Positions 7,032 through 16,044 of a DNA stretch of 47,127 nucleotides are shown piece by piece. Origin of the DNA: an uncultured Anaerobiospirillum sp. (GTDB taxonomy: Bacteria > Pseudomonadota > Gammaproteobacteria > Enterobacterales > Succinivibrionaceae). The stretch is from contig CALXNP010000008.1 in the NCBI GenBank assembly GCA_944389785.1, positions 1 through 47,127 on the forward strand, written 5' to 3'. The notes beneath the pieces were generated by a model. The model worked only from the letters and a program-made list of their open reading frames with translations, searched no databases and was not told where the DNA came from. Every line of letters begins with the position of its first letter. Position 1 is the stretch's first letter. The translations under genes and the position numbers were made by a program.

Positions 7032-7532
7032 ATGAAAATATCTAGCTTTAATAGCAAAAATTTTGTTAGAGCTTGCTCTGTTGTTTTATGCACCCTACTT
7101 TGTTCTTGCTCAAACATTGTTGATACTTATCAGATAGATTATGATAAGCAACAAAATAAAATTAAATCTAGGAACTTATATAGACAAGATAAACCTTTAT
7201 TACAAGAAGATGCACATATAAATTTATTAATTAATAATCAGGCTAAAAACTCTACTATAGAGTTACATGACAATACTACTATTGTACAGAGTCAAACAAA
7301 TAAAGTAGCTTTAGATACTTTAAAACCAGCTAAAGCCAATGAGCTTGCAGATTTAAAACCTGCAAAAATAGAGCTTAGCTCTCAAAATTTAGAAAACAAA
7401 AAGAATATCTATCAAAGTAATTATCGTTTAGATAGCAGATCCATACTAAATAGACCTAATAATCCAGGTTATTATTTTCCAAGAATTAATAGTCCAATTA
7501 AAGATACAAATGCACCACGACAAGTTTATTAA
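7032..7532 (+). CDS. small lipoprotein of unknown function
   Basis: The 166-residue product has a basic start, a hydrophobic segment (about 15-24) and a lipobox-like L-L-C-S-C (cysteine near residue 26), so it is probably an acylated envelope protein. The mature part is polar and low in complexity (many N, K, Q, L), with two short similar words (D-T-L-K-P-A-K-A and A-D-L-K-P-A-K-I near 95-112) and a C-terminal P/N-rich tail. I recognise no family. A TAGGA ribosome binding site supports the start. It stands alone between the tRNA cluster and the Fic pair. Confidence 0.6.
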   Translation: MKISSFNSKNFVRACSVVLCTLLCSCSNIVDTYQIDYDKQQNKIKSRNLYRQDKPLLQEDAHINLLINNQAKNSTIELHDNTTIVQSQTNKVALDTLKPAKANELADLKPAKIELSSQNLENKKNIYQSNYRLDSRSILNRPNNPGYYFPRINSPIKDTNAPRQVY

Positions 7533-7581
7533 GCGATTTTCACACTATGATTCTATACTACAATAAACCTATTAAAAGTAG

Positions 7582-7587
7582 TATAAT
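7582..7587 (+). promoter_or_regulatory. possible -10 element of the antitoxin-Fic operon
   Basis: A perfect TATAAT lies 41 bp before the antitoxin start and after the lipoprotein stop. No good -35 hexamer is seen at 16-18 bp, which is common for promoters needing an activator or autoregulated by a toxin-antitoxin complex. Confidence 0.4.
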
Positions 7588-7628
7588 GCTAGATTGTATC
7601 TGTGTTAATGTAACTTAAGGAAAAAACC

Positions 7629-7784
7629 TTGTTAGAACAAATTAAAGCAAGTCTTGCGATTGAAGATTTACATCTTAATGAAGAAGAAGAAATTCTTTTA
7701 AGAGAATTTGAAAAAGGCAATATCAGTATACAAGAACTAACTTCAATTATTCTTGATAATAGCAAAGAACAAAAGGTTGCCTGA
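7629..7784 (+). CDS. VbhA-like antitoxin of a Fic toxin
   Basis: A 51-codon ORF starts at TTG, 7 nt after the ribosome binding site AAGGA (7617-7621). The product resembles VbhA-family antitoxins: an early helix with A-S-L-A-I-E-D, which fits the inhibitory pattern (S/T)-x(3)-E-(G/N) except for a final D, then an acidic helix and F-E-K-G-N-I-S-I-Q-E-L, matching the family's G-x-I-s-x-x-E region. In class I Fic systems this glutamate enters the toxin active site and blocks ATP positioning. The Fic gene begins 4 nt after the stop codon. The call rests on motif and context; the short length limits certainty. Confidence 0.75.
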   Translation: MLEQIKASLAIEDLHLNEEEEILLREFEKGNISIQELTSIILDNSKEQKVA

Positions 7785-7787
7785 ATT

Positions 7788-8381
7788 TTGGATAACTATA
7801 TTGAAGAATATGATACTATTTACTGTTATCATAACAGTAATGTGCTTATCAATAATTTTGATATTAAAGACAATCAAAGACTAAAGCAAATTGAAAGAGT
7901 TTTAAGTGCAGCTAGATTAGTTGAACTATATAAAATTCCTATTAAAGGCAACTTTGATCTTAAACACTTAAAAAAAATCCACTATCATATTTTTCAAGAT
8001 CTTTACCCTTGGGCTGGTCAATTACGTACAGTCAATATTTCAAAGGGTAGTTTATTTTGTCAGGCTTGTTTTATTGAAAAAGAAGCAAATAAGATTTTTG
8101 ATAAACTAAAAGTTGATAATTATTTAAAAAATCTTAATTTTGAGTCATTAATTAATAAAAGTGCCTACTATTTTGCAGAAATAAATGCTCTGCATCCTTT
8201 TAGAGATGGTAATGGCAGAGCACAACGAGAATTTTTACGGGAATTACTTTTAAACGCAGGTTTTAGTGTAAACTACACTAAATTTACACCAAAAATGATG
8301 ATTGATGCTAGTATTGCTTCATTTAATGGTGATAATTCTTATTTAATTAGACTTTTTTCACATTGTATATCTAAAATATAA
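7788..8381 (+). CDS. fic: Fic-domain AMP-transferase toxin
   Basis: The 197-residue protein has the complete Fic active-site motif HPFRDGNGR (136-144, catalytic H136) followed by A-Q-R147. The N-terminal part has Y-x-Y-x(4)-N-V-L-I-N (12-22) and the D-L-Y-P-W-A-G-Q-L-R segment (71-80) that precedes the beta-hairpin flap. Such proteins transfer AMP from ATP to a hydroxyl of a target; VbhT and related class I toxins act on DNA gyrase and topoisomerase IV. It starts with TTG and has no N-terminal inhibitory motif of its own, consistent with a separate antitoxin. The stop codon lies three bases before miaB, so readthrough transcription into miaB is likely. Confidence 0.9.
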   Translation: MDNYIEEYDTIYCYHNSNVLINNFDIKDNQRLKQIERVLSAARLVELYKIPIKGNFDLKHLKKIHYHIFQDLYPWAGQLRTVNISKGSLFCQACFIEKEANKIFDKLKVDNYLKNLNFESLINKSAYYFAEINALHPFRDGNGRAQREFLRELLLNAGFSVNYTKFTPKMMIDASIASFNGDNSYLIRLFSHCISKI

Positions 8382-8384
8382 CCT

Positions 8385-9740
8385 ATGGAAATTATTAATA
8401 TTAAACCAAAATTTAACTTACAAAACGGAAGCTTTCACATTGTTGTATGGGGTTGTCAAATGAATGTATATGATGCAGATCGTATACGTGATTTGATGCG
8501 TGCAAGCGGTTATGTTGAATTAAATGAACCTAATAATGCTGATGTAATTATTTTAATTACATGTGCAGTAAGAGCTAAAGCAGAAGATAAGGTCTTTAAT
8601 CAAATTAAAAATTGGCGTCATCTTAAAATTATCAGAGATGATACAATTATAGCATTTGGTGGATGTGTGGGTTCTGAGCTTGCTCATGAAATTGTTAAAT
8701 TTGACCCTTCAATAGGTGTTGTTTTTGGTCCTAGAACTACACATAGATTACCAAGTTTAATTAGCCAATATAGAAGCACTGGTCAAAGTGTTGTTGATGT
8801 TAGTGCAGATGCCCTTGAGAAATTTGATACATTACCAGAACAAGGTTTAAGAGGCCCTAGTGCTTTTGTTACTATTATGGAGGGCTGTTCTAATAAATGT
8901 ACTTACTGTATTGTGCCACATACTAGAGGTCAAGAGGATTCTCGTCCTGTTCAAGATATTTTAGATGAAGTATTAAATCATATTGGTCATGGTGTAAAAG
9001 AAATACATTTATTAGGTCAAAATGTAAATTCATATCGTGGTCTTGGTGAAGATGGGCAAATAGTACGTTTCTCCACCTTACTTTATGAAGTGGCAGCTAT
9101 ACCAGGAGTTGAGCGTATTAGATTTACTACTTCAAATCCTATGGAGTTTACTGATGATATTATCAAAGCTATTGAAGATCTACCTACCATAGCCTCTGCT
9201 ATACATATTCCTGTACAAAGTGGCAGTGATAAAGTACTTGCTGATATGCAAAGAAACTATACCTCTGATGATTATCGAGAAATTATAAGAAAGTTACGCT
9301 TAGCTCGTCCTGATATCTTAATTTCAACTGATATTATTGTAGGTTTTCCAACTGAAACTGAAGCTGATTTTGAAGAAACTATGCGTCTTGTGAATGATGT
9401 AAAGTTTGATCTATCTTTTAGCTTTATTTACTCAGTTAGACCTGGTACAGAAGCTGCTCTTTTACAAGATCCTGTTGATCAAAATACTAAAAAACAAAGA
9501 TTATATATACTACAAAAACGTCTAGAAGAACTTGCTAATGAATACTCAAAAGGTTTAATTGGCAGCACACAAGAAGTTTTGGTTGAAGGCTTTTCTAAAA
9601 AAGATAAAAGTGAGCTTAAAGCTCGTGCATCTAATAATCGTATTGTGGTATTTGAAGGTGATGAGTGCTTAATAGGAAATATCGTTAAAGTGAAAATAAA
9701 TAGTGTATTAGGTCACACTTTAAAAGGAGAAATGATTTAA
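8385..9740 (+). CDS. miaB: tRNA-2-methylthio-N6-dimethylallyladenosine synthase MiaB
   Basis: A 451-residue methylthiotransferase that adds a methylthio group to i6A37 of tRNAs reading UNN codons. The N-terminal domain has cluster ligands C24 (in WGCQMN), C60 and C94; the radical SAM domain has C168-x3-C172-x2-C175; a TRAM RNA-binding domain closes the protein (about 380-445). The ATG has no clear Shine-Dalgarno and lies three bases after the fic stop, so translation may be coupled to fic. In E. coli miaB opens the miaB-ybeZ-ybeY-ybeX-lnt operon, as here. Confidence 0.95.
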   Translation: MEIINIKPKFNLQNGSFHIVVWGCQMNVYDADRIRDLMRASGYVELNEPNNADVIILITCAVRAKAEDKVFNQIKNWRHLKIIRDDTIIAFGGCVGSELAHEIVKFDPSIGVVFGPRTTHRLPSLISQYRSTGQSVVDVSADALEKFDTLPEQGLRGPSAFVTIMEGCSNKCTYCIVPHTRGQEDSRPVQDILDEVLNHIGHGVKEIHLLGQNVNSYRGLGEDGQIVRFSTLLYEVAAIPGVERIRFTTSNPMEFTDDIIKAIEDLPTIASAIHIPVQSGSDKVLADMQRNYTSDDYREIIRKLRLARPDILISTDIIVGFPTETEADFEETMRLVNDVKFDLSFSFIYSVRPGTEAALLQDPVDQNTKKQRLYILQKRLEELANEYSKGLIGSTQEVLVEGFSKKDKSELKARASNNRIVVFEGDECLIGNIVKVKINSVLGHTLKGEMI

Positions 9741-9743
9741 TTT

Positions 9744-10802
9744 ATGGAAAAGCATGCTTATGTCCAAGATTTTACCTTAGATCCTGTAGATAGCAATCGC
9801 TTAGCCTATCTTATAGGACCTGAGGACAGCAATTTAATTATGATTGAAAAAAGACTTGGAGTAAGCATTGCTTACTCTGGAGCACATTTTCAAGTAAAAG
9901 GGAATGAAGGTCTTGTACATAAGGCCTGTAAAATTATCAAAAATCTTTATATAGAAACACAGCCTATTGGCAAAAATAAAAAAGTTAATGCCATTGATCT
10001 TGATACTGTTAATTTAGCTATTAAAGAAGTCCAAAATTTAGATCAAAATGATAGTAATGAAGCTATTGCTGATGATATAGGTAAACTCTATCATAAATCC
10101 TCTACTTTAAAAGTTAAACGTGGCTTTGTAAAAGCAAGAACTGTAAATCAAACCCAATACATCAATAATATTTTGACTCATGATGTTAGTTTTGGAGTAG
10201 GACCTGCAGGAACTGGTAAAACATATTTAGCAGTAGCTGCTGCAGTAGATGCTCTTGAGCGCAATGAAATACGTCGTATTATTTTAACTCGACCAGCTGT
10301 TGAAGCTGGTGAAAAATTAGGTTTTTTGCCTGGAGATCTTTCACAAAAAGTAGATCCATATCTAAGACCTTTATATGATGCTTTATTTGAAATGTTAGGC
10401 TTTGAAAAAGTTGAAAAATTAATTGAGAGGCAAATTATTGAAATTGCACCTTTAGCTTATATGCGTGGTAGAACATTAAATGACTCATTTATTATTTTAG
10501 ATGAAGCACAAAACACTACTATTGAGCAAATGAAAATGTTCTTAACTCGTATTGGCTTTAACTCAAAGGCTGTAATTACAGGAGATCCTAGTCAAATTGA
10601 CTTACCAAAACACATTAAATCAGGACTTAAACATGCACTTTTAGTGTTAAAAGATGTAGATAGTGTAGCCTTTAGTTACTTTATCGCAGATGATGTGGTT
10701 AGACATCCTGTAGTAGCAGCTATTGTTAATGCTTACGATAAATTTGAAAAAGAACAAGAGTTATTAAAAGAAAACAAAGAAGAGGTCAAACATGAAAGTT
10801 AG
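9744..10802 (+). CDS. ybeZ: PhoH-like ATPase YbeZ
   Basis: A 352-residue P-loop ATPase with Walker A GPAGTGKT (153-160) and Walker B I-L-D-E-A-Q-N (about 251-257), preceded by an N-terminal KH-like nucleic acid binding region. YbeZ partners with the endoribonuclease YbeY in ribosome RNA maturation and quality control. The neighbouring ybeY start lies inside the end of this gene (11-bp overlap), which argues for coupled translation. Confidence 0.95.
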   Translation: MEKHAYVQDFTLDPVDSNRLAYLIGPEDSNLIMIEKRLGVSIAYSGAHFQVKGNEGLVHKACKIIKNLYIETQPIGKNKKVNAIDLDTVNLAIKEVQNLDQNDSNEAIADDIGKLYHKSSTLKVKRGFVKARTVNQTQYINNILTHDVSFGVGPAGTGKTYLAVAAAVDALERNEIRRIILTRPAVEAGEKLGFLPGDLSQKVDPYLRPLYDALFEMLGFEKVEKLIERQIIEIAPLAYMRGRTLNDSFIILDEAQNTTIEQMKMFLTRIGFNSKAVITGDPSQIDLPKHIKSGLKHALLVLKDVDSVAFSYFIADDVVRHPVVAAIVNAYDKFEKEQELLKENKEEVKHES

Positions 10803-11250
10803 TATTGATCTGCAAAATGAATGCTCTAACAGTAGTTTTTTATTTGATGAAGATAAAATTATTAATTATGTAACTACTACACTAAATAAAATTCATTATA
10901 CTGAAGATGCCGAAATATGTATTACTTTAGTAGATGAAGATCAAATACATAAACTAAATAAAGAATATAGACATGTAGATAAACCAACAAATATCCTATC
11001 TTTTCCTTTTGAGTGTCCTCCTGAGGTAAAATTAGATTTATTAGGCGACCTTGTTGTATGTTTTAGTGTGCTAGAACAAGAAGCAAAAGATCAGAATAAA
11101 AGCTTAGAAGAACATTTTTGCCATTTAATTGTACATGGAACACTGCATCTTTTAGGATATGATCATATTCAAGACGATGAAGCTGTAATTATGGAAAATC
11201 TTGAAATTGAAATTTTACAACAATTAGGATTTTCTAATCCTTATGAATAA
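10792..11250 (+). CDS. ybeY: endoribonuclease YbeY
   Basis: The 152-residue protein carries the zinc-binding motif H115-G-T-L-H119-L-L-G-Y-D-H125 of UPF0054. YbeY acts in 16S rRNA 3'-end maturation and 70S quality control. The AAGAGG ribosome binding site is inside the end of ybeZ. Confidence 0.95.
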   Translation: MKVSIDLQNECSNSSFLFDEDKIINYVTTTLNKIHYTEDAEICITLVDEDQIHKLNKEYRHVDKPTNILSFPFECPPEVKLDLLGDLVVCFSVLEQEAKDQNKSLEEHFCHLIVHGTLHLLGYDHIQDDEAVIMENLEIEILQQLGFSNPYE

Positions 11251-11356
11251 AATATCACTCTTTTTAATATATGTTTAAATACATGTTATTTGTGCTTTGT
11301 TACTAAAAAATATTTAGGTATAATCAAAACATGTATTTAATTTAAAGGTAAAACTA

Positions 11357-12211
11357 ATGGACAGTAGTAGATCACAACATTCAAGCTTTTTACAAAGACT
11401 TTTCAATCGTAATAAACCAAATACTAAAAATGAACTAGCTATGGTCATCGAAGATGCCAGCAAAAGACATATTATTGATGAAGATACTATTGAAATGTTA
11501 AATGGTGTCTTTGATATAGCTAAGTTACGTATTGCAGATATTATGATACCTCGTGTAAATATGATAACCATAGATAGCAAATGTACTATAGCTCAAGCCA
11601 TAGAACAAATTGCTAAGTATGGTCATTCACGCTATCCATTAGTTAGTGAAGATAAAGATCATATTGATGGTATCATTATGGCAAAAGATCTACTACCTTA
11701 TGCACTAAAACAAGATCAAGATATCAGCTTAAAATCTTTAGCTCGTCCTGTTACAGTAGTACCTGAGAGCAAAAGAGTAGATTCTATGTTAAAAGAATTT
11801 CAAGAATCTCGCTTTCATATGGCCTTAGTTGTTGATGAGTTTGGTGGTATTTGTGGTCTTGTCACTATTGAGGATATTTTAGAGCTAATTGTAGGCGATA
11901 TTGATGATGAGTATGATGAAGATGATGATATAAAAGATGATAAAAATATTGTTGCTCAAGCAAATGGCAATTATATAGTTAAAGGTTTGACTTCTATTGA
12001 AGAATTCAATGAATTTTTTAACACTGTGTTACCTCCTGTAGATGTAGACACTATAGCTGGTATGGTAATACATGCTTCTGGGCATCTTCCACAAAAAGAT
12101 GAAATTGTAAAAATAGGTAAATTCATTTTCAAAGTTACCACAGTAACTAAACGCCAAGTACATCTGTTACAAGTTAGCATAGACAATAGCGTTGAAATGG
12201 AAGAAGAGTAA
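11357..12211 (+). CDS. ybeX: CorC/YbeX family protein with tandem CBS domains
   Basis: A 284-residue soluble protein with a CBS pair (about 65-180) and a C-terminal CorC/HlyC domain (about 200-275) joined by a very acidic stretch (many D and E near 181-197). YbeX/CorC is linked to Mg2+/Co2+ efflux and to ribosome health. A 106-bp gap precedes it, so a separate promoter is possible, but it still belongs to the miaB-to-lnt order. Its end overlaps the ribosome binding site of lnt. Confidence 0.93.
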   Translation: MDSSRSQHSSFLQRLFNRNKPNTKNELAMVIEDASKRHIIDEDTIEMLNGVFDIAKLRIADIMIPRVNMITIDSKCTIAQAIEQIAKYGHSRYPLVSEDKDHIDGIIMAKDLLPYALKQDQDISLKSLARPVTVVPESKRVDSMLKEFQESRFHMALVVDEFGGICGLVTIEDILELIVGDIDDEYDEDDDIKDDKNIVAQANGNYIVKGLTSIEEFNEFFNTVLPPVDVDTIAGMVIHASGHLPQKDEIVKIGKFIFKVTTVTKRQVHLLQVSIDNSVEMEEE

Positions 12212-12212
12212 C

Positions 12213-13781
12213 ATGCTAGCTTTAAATGCTTTAGTAGATAAAAACTTTTATAAAAAAAAATTTAACTTAAAACGCTATTATTTAACACTAAATATATTAT
12301 TAGGAGCTATGGCTAGTATGGCATTAGCTCCATATAATATTTGGATTTTAATGTTAATAGCTTTAGCTTTATTTTTTACCATGTCTGCTTTTTTCGAAAA
12401 AAAAAGCACTATATTCTTAGCATGTTTAGCTTTATTTATAAGTTATAACTTTTTAAATTTAGATTTTATTAACTATGTAATGCAAGATTTTGGGCAGTTA
12501 AATGTAGTTGTAAGTTCATTAATACTTATACTATTTAGTGCCTATTTATCTTTACCTTATGCAATATTATCAGCTCTTGCTTTATACCTTAGTAAAACTA
12601 AAGATAATGTCCTATTACTTTTTTTTCTTCCAGCTGCTTTTTTAATAGCAGATATTATCATCTATTATCTATTCACAGGCTTTCCATGGAATTATGTAGG
12701 CTATAGTGCCATAAATTCTCCACTTAAAGCTTATGCTCCTCTAATTGGTGTTTTAGGTATTAATTTATGCATTTATTTAATGAGTGCTGCTTTAGCTCTT
12801 GCAGTATTGCGTAAATTTTATTTTCTACCTATTGCTGCAGTTATTTTGGTTTTTGCTGTTATTATGCAAGGTGCACAATATACATCAAAAGGTAAAGACT
12901 ATGCAGTAGCTTTAGTTCAAGGTAATATCAAACAAGAATTACGTTGGGATTTAGACACTCGCTCTCAAATTATTCAAACTTATCTTAATTTATCAAAAGA
13001 TTTGCTTACTCAAAAAAATTTAATAACTATTTGGCCTGAATCTGCTTTACCTGTGTATAAAGAAACAGAAAATTATTTAATTAATTATTTACAACAAACA
13101 TTAAAAGAACATAACTCTTATTTAATAACAGGAATACAAAGCCTAAATGAAAATAGATTAAAAGCATATAACTCTATTTTGCTTTTAGATGGTAATAGTG
13201 AACAACTATATCATAAAAGCCACTTAGTACCTTTTGGAGAGTTTGTACCTTTTGAGGATTTATTACGCCCTCTAGCTAGAATCTTTAATTTTCCTATGTC
13301 ATCTTTTGACAAAGGTACACATCTTCAAGAGAATTTTAAAATAAATGATCTGTATTTTATCAACGCAATTTGCTATGAATCTATCTTTTCAAATATTATT
13401 AAAGATAATAATCATAAAGATAGTGGAGCTATTTTAATGCTTAGCAACGATGGATGGTTTGGTAACTCTAGAGGACCTTATATGCATCTTGCTATCTCAC
13501 AAATGCGAAGTCTTGAAATACAAAAACCAATGTTACGTGTTACTAACAATGGTATTAGTGCTATTATCGATCAACAAGGTCAAATAGCTCAAAGTCTTGA
13601 GCGTAATCAAGCTTTATCTCTAACAACTAACTTTACAAGTTATACAGGTAATACTCCATATGCTATTATAGGCAATAGTTTTAACTATATAGCTATTATA
13701 GTATTAATTGCTTTAGGTCTTTACTATAGACAAAAACAAGCTAGTGACCTTGAGAGTATGGCTCACTTAATTAGACCTTAG
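12213..13781 (+). CDS. lnt: apolipoprotein N-acyltransferase
   Basis: Lnt adds the third acyl chain to the N-terminal cysteine of lipoproteins in the inner membrane. The 522-residue product has about six N-terminal membrane helices, a periplasmic nitrilase-like domain with the catalytic triad E276 (W-P-E-S), K335 (H-K-S-H) and C387 (I-C-Y-E-S), and a final C-terminal helix. I start at ATG 12213, which follows GGAAGAAGAG; an in-frame ATG 21 bases earlier lies inside ybeX. It serves the several lipoproteins encoded here (lptE, rlpA, the TRAP receptor). The gene overlaps the convergent LysR gene by 4 bp. Confidence 0.95.
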   Translation: MLALNALVDKNFYKKKFNLKRYYLTLNILLGAMASMALAPYNIWILMLIALALFFTMSAFFEKKSTIFLACLALFISYNFLNLDFINYVMQDFGQLNVVVSSLILILFSAYLSLPYAILSALALYLSKTKDNVLLLFFLPAAFLIADIIIYYLFTGFPWNYVGYSAINSPLKAYAPLIGVLGINLCIYLMSAALALAVLRKFYFLPIAAVILVFAVIMQGAQYTSKGKDYAVALVQGNIKQELRWDLDTRSQIIQTYLNLSKDLLTQKNLITIWPESALPVYKETENYLINYLQQTLKEHNSYLITGIQSLNENRLKAYNSILLLDGNSEQLYHKSHLVPFGEFVPFEDLLRPLARIFNFPMSSFDKGTHLQENFKINDLYFINAICYESIFSNIIKDNNHKDSGAILMLSNDGWFGNSRGPYMHLAISQMRSLEIQKPMLRVTNNGISAIIDQQGQIAQSLERNQALSLTTNFTSYTGNTPYAIIGNSFNYIAIIVLIALGLYYRQKQASDLESMAHLIRP

Positions 13782-14677
13782 TTTTTAATATTTGTAATAT
13801 TAGCACCATTTTTAAAAATGGTGCTTAAACCGTTAATTAAAAACTCACCATGAGGTAAAACCTCAACCCTATCCTGCCACACTACAGATAAAGTTGCATC
13901 TGGAAAATCAACAGCACCATCATCAATAAATACAAGCTTACCTTGAAAATGACTTTCAATATCAATTAATATTTTAGGAATAATAGCATAACCTAAGCCA
14001 TTTGATACTAAAGATAAAGCATAGTAGTAATTATCAACCTGCCAGTATTTTGAAGAAAAAATAAAACCTCTATTTATACTATTAGGAGAACTAACAACAA
14101 TGTGCCTAAAATCAGCAAGATCATTTTTAGTAACATTTTTCATTTTAGCTAAAGGATGATCATAAGCTGCTACAAGTTTAGTTTCAACAAAACCTAATTG
14201 TCTCAAATTATATTTACCTGCAGGTATATGAGCAAAATATAGAGCTATATCTATCTTACCCTTATCTAACATCCTATTTACTTCAAAAGAAGAAATAGGA
14301 TAGATCTTTAAAATAATATCTTCAAACTTAGCAGCAAAAATAGATAGAAAATCAAAAAGCTTATCTGAGTATATAGAAAAATCAATACCTAAATTAATAA
14401 CAGGATTTTGATATTGATGTAAAGCTAGAGCTGTTTTTTGCAAAGCTTGTGAGGATTTTAATAAATCCTCAGCAATTGGTAGTAAAATAGCCCCTTTTTC
14501 AGTTAATACCAAATTTTTTCCACGAATAAAGAGCTTATAATCAAGCTCATCTTCTAAGGCTATCACGTGTGTTGAAATCACAGATTGAGCTTTATTTAGA
14601 GCTCTTGCAGCTTTAGAAAATGAACCATATTTATAAGCTGAAACAAAAGAAAGTAGATAATCAAAATTTATTTTCAT
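13778..14677 (-). CDS. LysR-family transcriptional regulator
   Basis: The 299-residue protein begins with a winged helix-turn-helix (about 3-62, F-S-K-A-A-R-A-L-N-K-A-Q-S-V-I-S-T-H-V) and continues with a periplasmic-binding-protein-like effector domain. Its ATG overlaps the stop of the upstream MFS gene as ATGA, so both are made from one transcript and the regulator probably responds to the transported compound. This arrangement differs from the usual divergent LysR layout. Its 3' end overlaps lnt by 4 bp without room for a terminator. Confidence 0.9.
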   Translation of the reverse strand: MKINFDYLLSFVSAYKYGSFSKAARALNKAQSVISTHVIALEDELDYKLFIRGKNLVLTEKGAILLPIAEDLLKSSQALQKTALALHQYQNPVINLGIDFSIYSDKLFDFLSIFAAKFEDIILKIYPISSFEVNRMLDKGKIDIALYFAHIPAGKYNLRQLGFVETKLVAAYDHPLAKMKNVTKNDLADFRHIVVSSPNSINRGFIFSSKYWQVDNYYYALSLVSNGLGYAIIPKILIDIESHFQGKLVFIDDGAVDFPDATLSVVWQDRVEVLPHGEFLINGLSTIFKNGANITNIKN

Positions 14678-15852
14678 CTAAGTTTTCTTCTTATTAAAAA
14701 TAAGTGTCCAATTTGTACTAAAACTAATATAGCTAATACTATAAAAGCAAATGATAATCCATGATATTGACTAATAGCTCCAACAAAAGCAGGACCTATA
14801 ATCAATGACACATAAGCACTACTTGAAACAAAAGTAATGGCTAAATTAGCTTTAATTAAAGTCTGTTTAGAAGCCAAACTAATAGACAAAGGTAAAATAT
14901 TAGCTAAACCTAGACCTAACATAGCAAAAGCAGTGTAAATTAACATTAAATAATTACTTGTACTAACAATAAATAAAGCTATGCTACATATAACTAGACT
15001 TATGAGTAAAATATTTTTGGCACAAAAGTGCTTTAGGAAGTATGCTGCACTAAATCTACCTATAGCCATAAATAAAACTAATATAATATAACCACTTGAT
15101 GCAAGCTCAATATTTATATCAGCTTTTTCTTGTAAAAAAACTGCTGACCAATCTAACATAGCACCTTCAATCATAAGCATAATAGCAACAATAATAGCCA
15201 ATGATAGTACTAAACTTTTTGGTAATTTATGCCAAATATTTTTTAAAGAGAAAACAGTTGTTTCTTTACTTAAGGTATATGATACATAAAAAGACTGAAT
15301 ATGTTGCAATTTATATATTACAAGTATAAAAAGTATCAAACATAACAATATTGTTACGTGATAAATATCAAAACCTACATATAAAAGCAGCATCATTACC
15401 AAAATAGATAAAATTTCACCTGTACTATAATATCCGTGAAAAGAAGACATCAATGCTTTATTACTTTTTTGTTCTAAGTAACTACCGTAAATATTAGCAC
15501 CAACTTCTACTAAGCCTAAAGATAAGCCAAAACTAAATATAAAAAAAGCTAATACATATATATTGATGAAAATACTAAGCATAACTAGCGATAATAAAAG
15601 CAAAGTAGATGCACCAATTAATAAAACTCTTGCTCCTAAAAATCTAAATAAAAAATTAGTAGTAAACATACCGGCTAAAGAGCCTAACCCCATAAGCAAG
15701 ATAAGCTTAGATAATTCAATACTATCTAAATTAAAATGTGATTTGATATAAGGAACTAAAGGAGCCCATGCTGCTATACAAAAACCTGATATAAAAAATA
15801 GAGCCTTATTAGCCATTATTTGCATGACTAACGCTCTTTCCTTGTTAAACAT
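14674..15852 (-). CDS. MFS transporter, YbjJ-like
   Basis: The 392-residue product has about 12 membrane helices; the N-terminal F-x-S-G-F-x-x-A-x-W-A-P-L-V-P segment and overall layout resemble YbjJ-type permeases. I start at ATG 15852 because GGAGG lies 5 nt upstream; a TTG 12 bases earlier would place that ribosome binding site inside the gene. It is translationally coupled to the LysR gene that follows. The substrate is unknown. Confidence 0.85.
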   Translation of the reverse strand: MFNKERALVMQIMANKALFFISGFCIAAWAPLVPYIKSHFNLDSIELSKLILLMGLGSLAGMFTTNFLFRFLGARVLLIGASTLLLLSLVMLSIFINIYVLAFFIFSFGLSLGLVEVGANIYGSYLEQKSNKALMSSFHGYYSTGEILSILVMMLLLYVGFDIYHVTILLCLILFILVIYKLQHIQSFYVSYTLSKETTVFSLKNIWHKLPKSLVLSLAIIVAIMLMIEGAMLDWSAVFLQEKADINIELASSGYIILVLFMAIGRFSAAYFLKHFCAKNILLISLVICSIALFIVSTSNYLMLIYTAFAMLGLGLANILPLSISLASKQTLIKANLAITFVSSSAYVSLIIGPAFVGAISQYHGLSFAFIVLAILVLVQIGHLFLIRRKLR

Positions 15853-15985
15853 AAAAACCTCCAAGATTACCGTCTATAACAGTATCTCAAAAGTTTTTAT
15901 AAGTAAAAAATTAGTATCCATCAAAAATTTGATAGGTAATTTTCAATTTAATTTCACTTATTAATATATTTAAATAAAAATAACA

Positions 15986-16034
15986 ATAACCCCCCTTTAT
16001 AGATTACATAACTTATCTAAAAAAGAGGTTATTA
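15986..16034 (-). terminator. terminator-like hairpin after the L,D-transpeptidase gene
   Basis: An imperfect long stem pairs AATAACC with GGTTATT at its base and TAGAT with ATCTA near its top. On the minus strand it follows the L,D-transpeptidase stop and is succeeded by GTTATTTTTATTT. The internal run of six C (six G on the minus strand) is unpaired in part, so strength is uncertain. Confidence 0.55.
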
Positions 16035-16044
16035 TGATTGAAAA

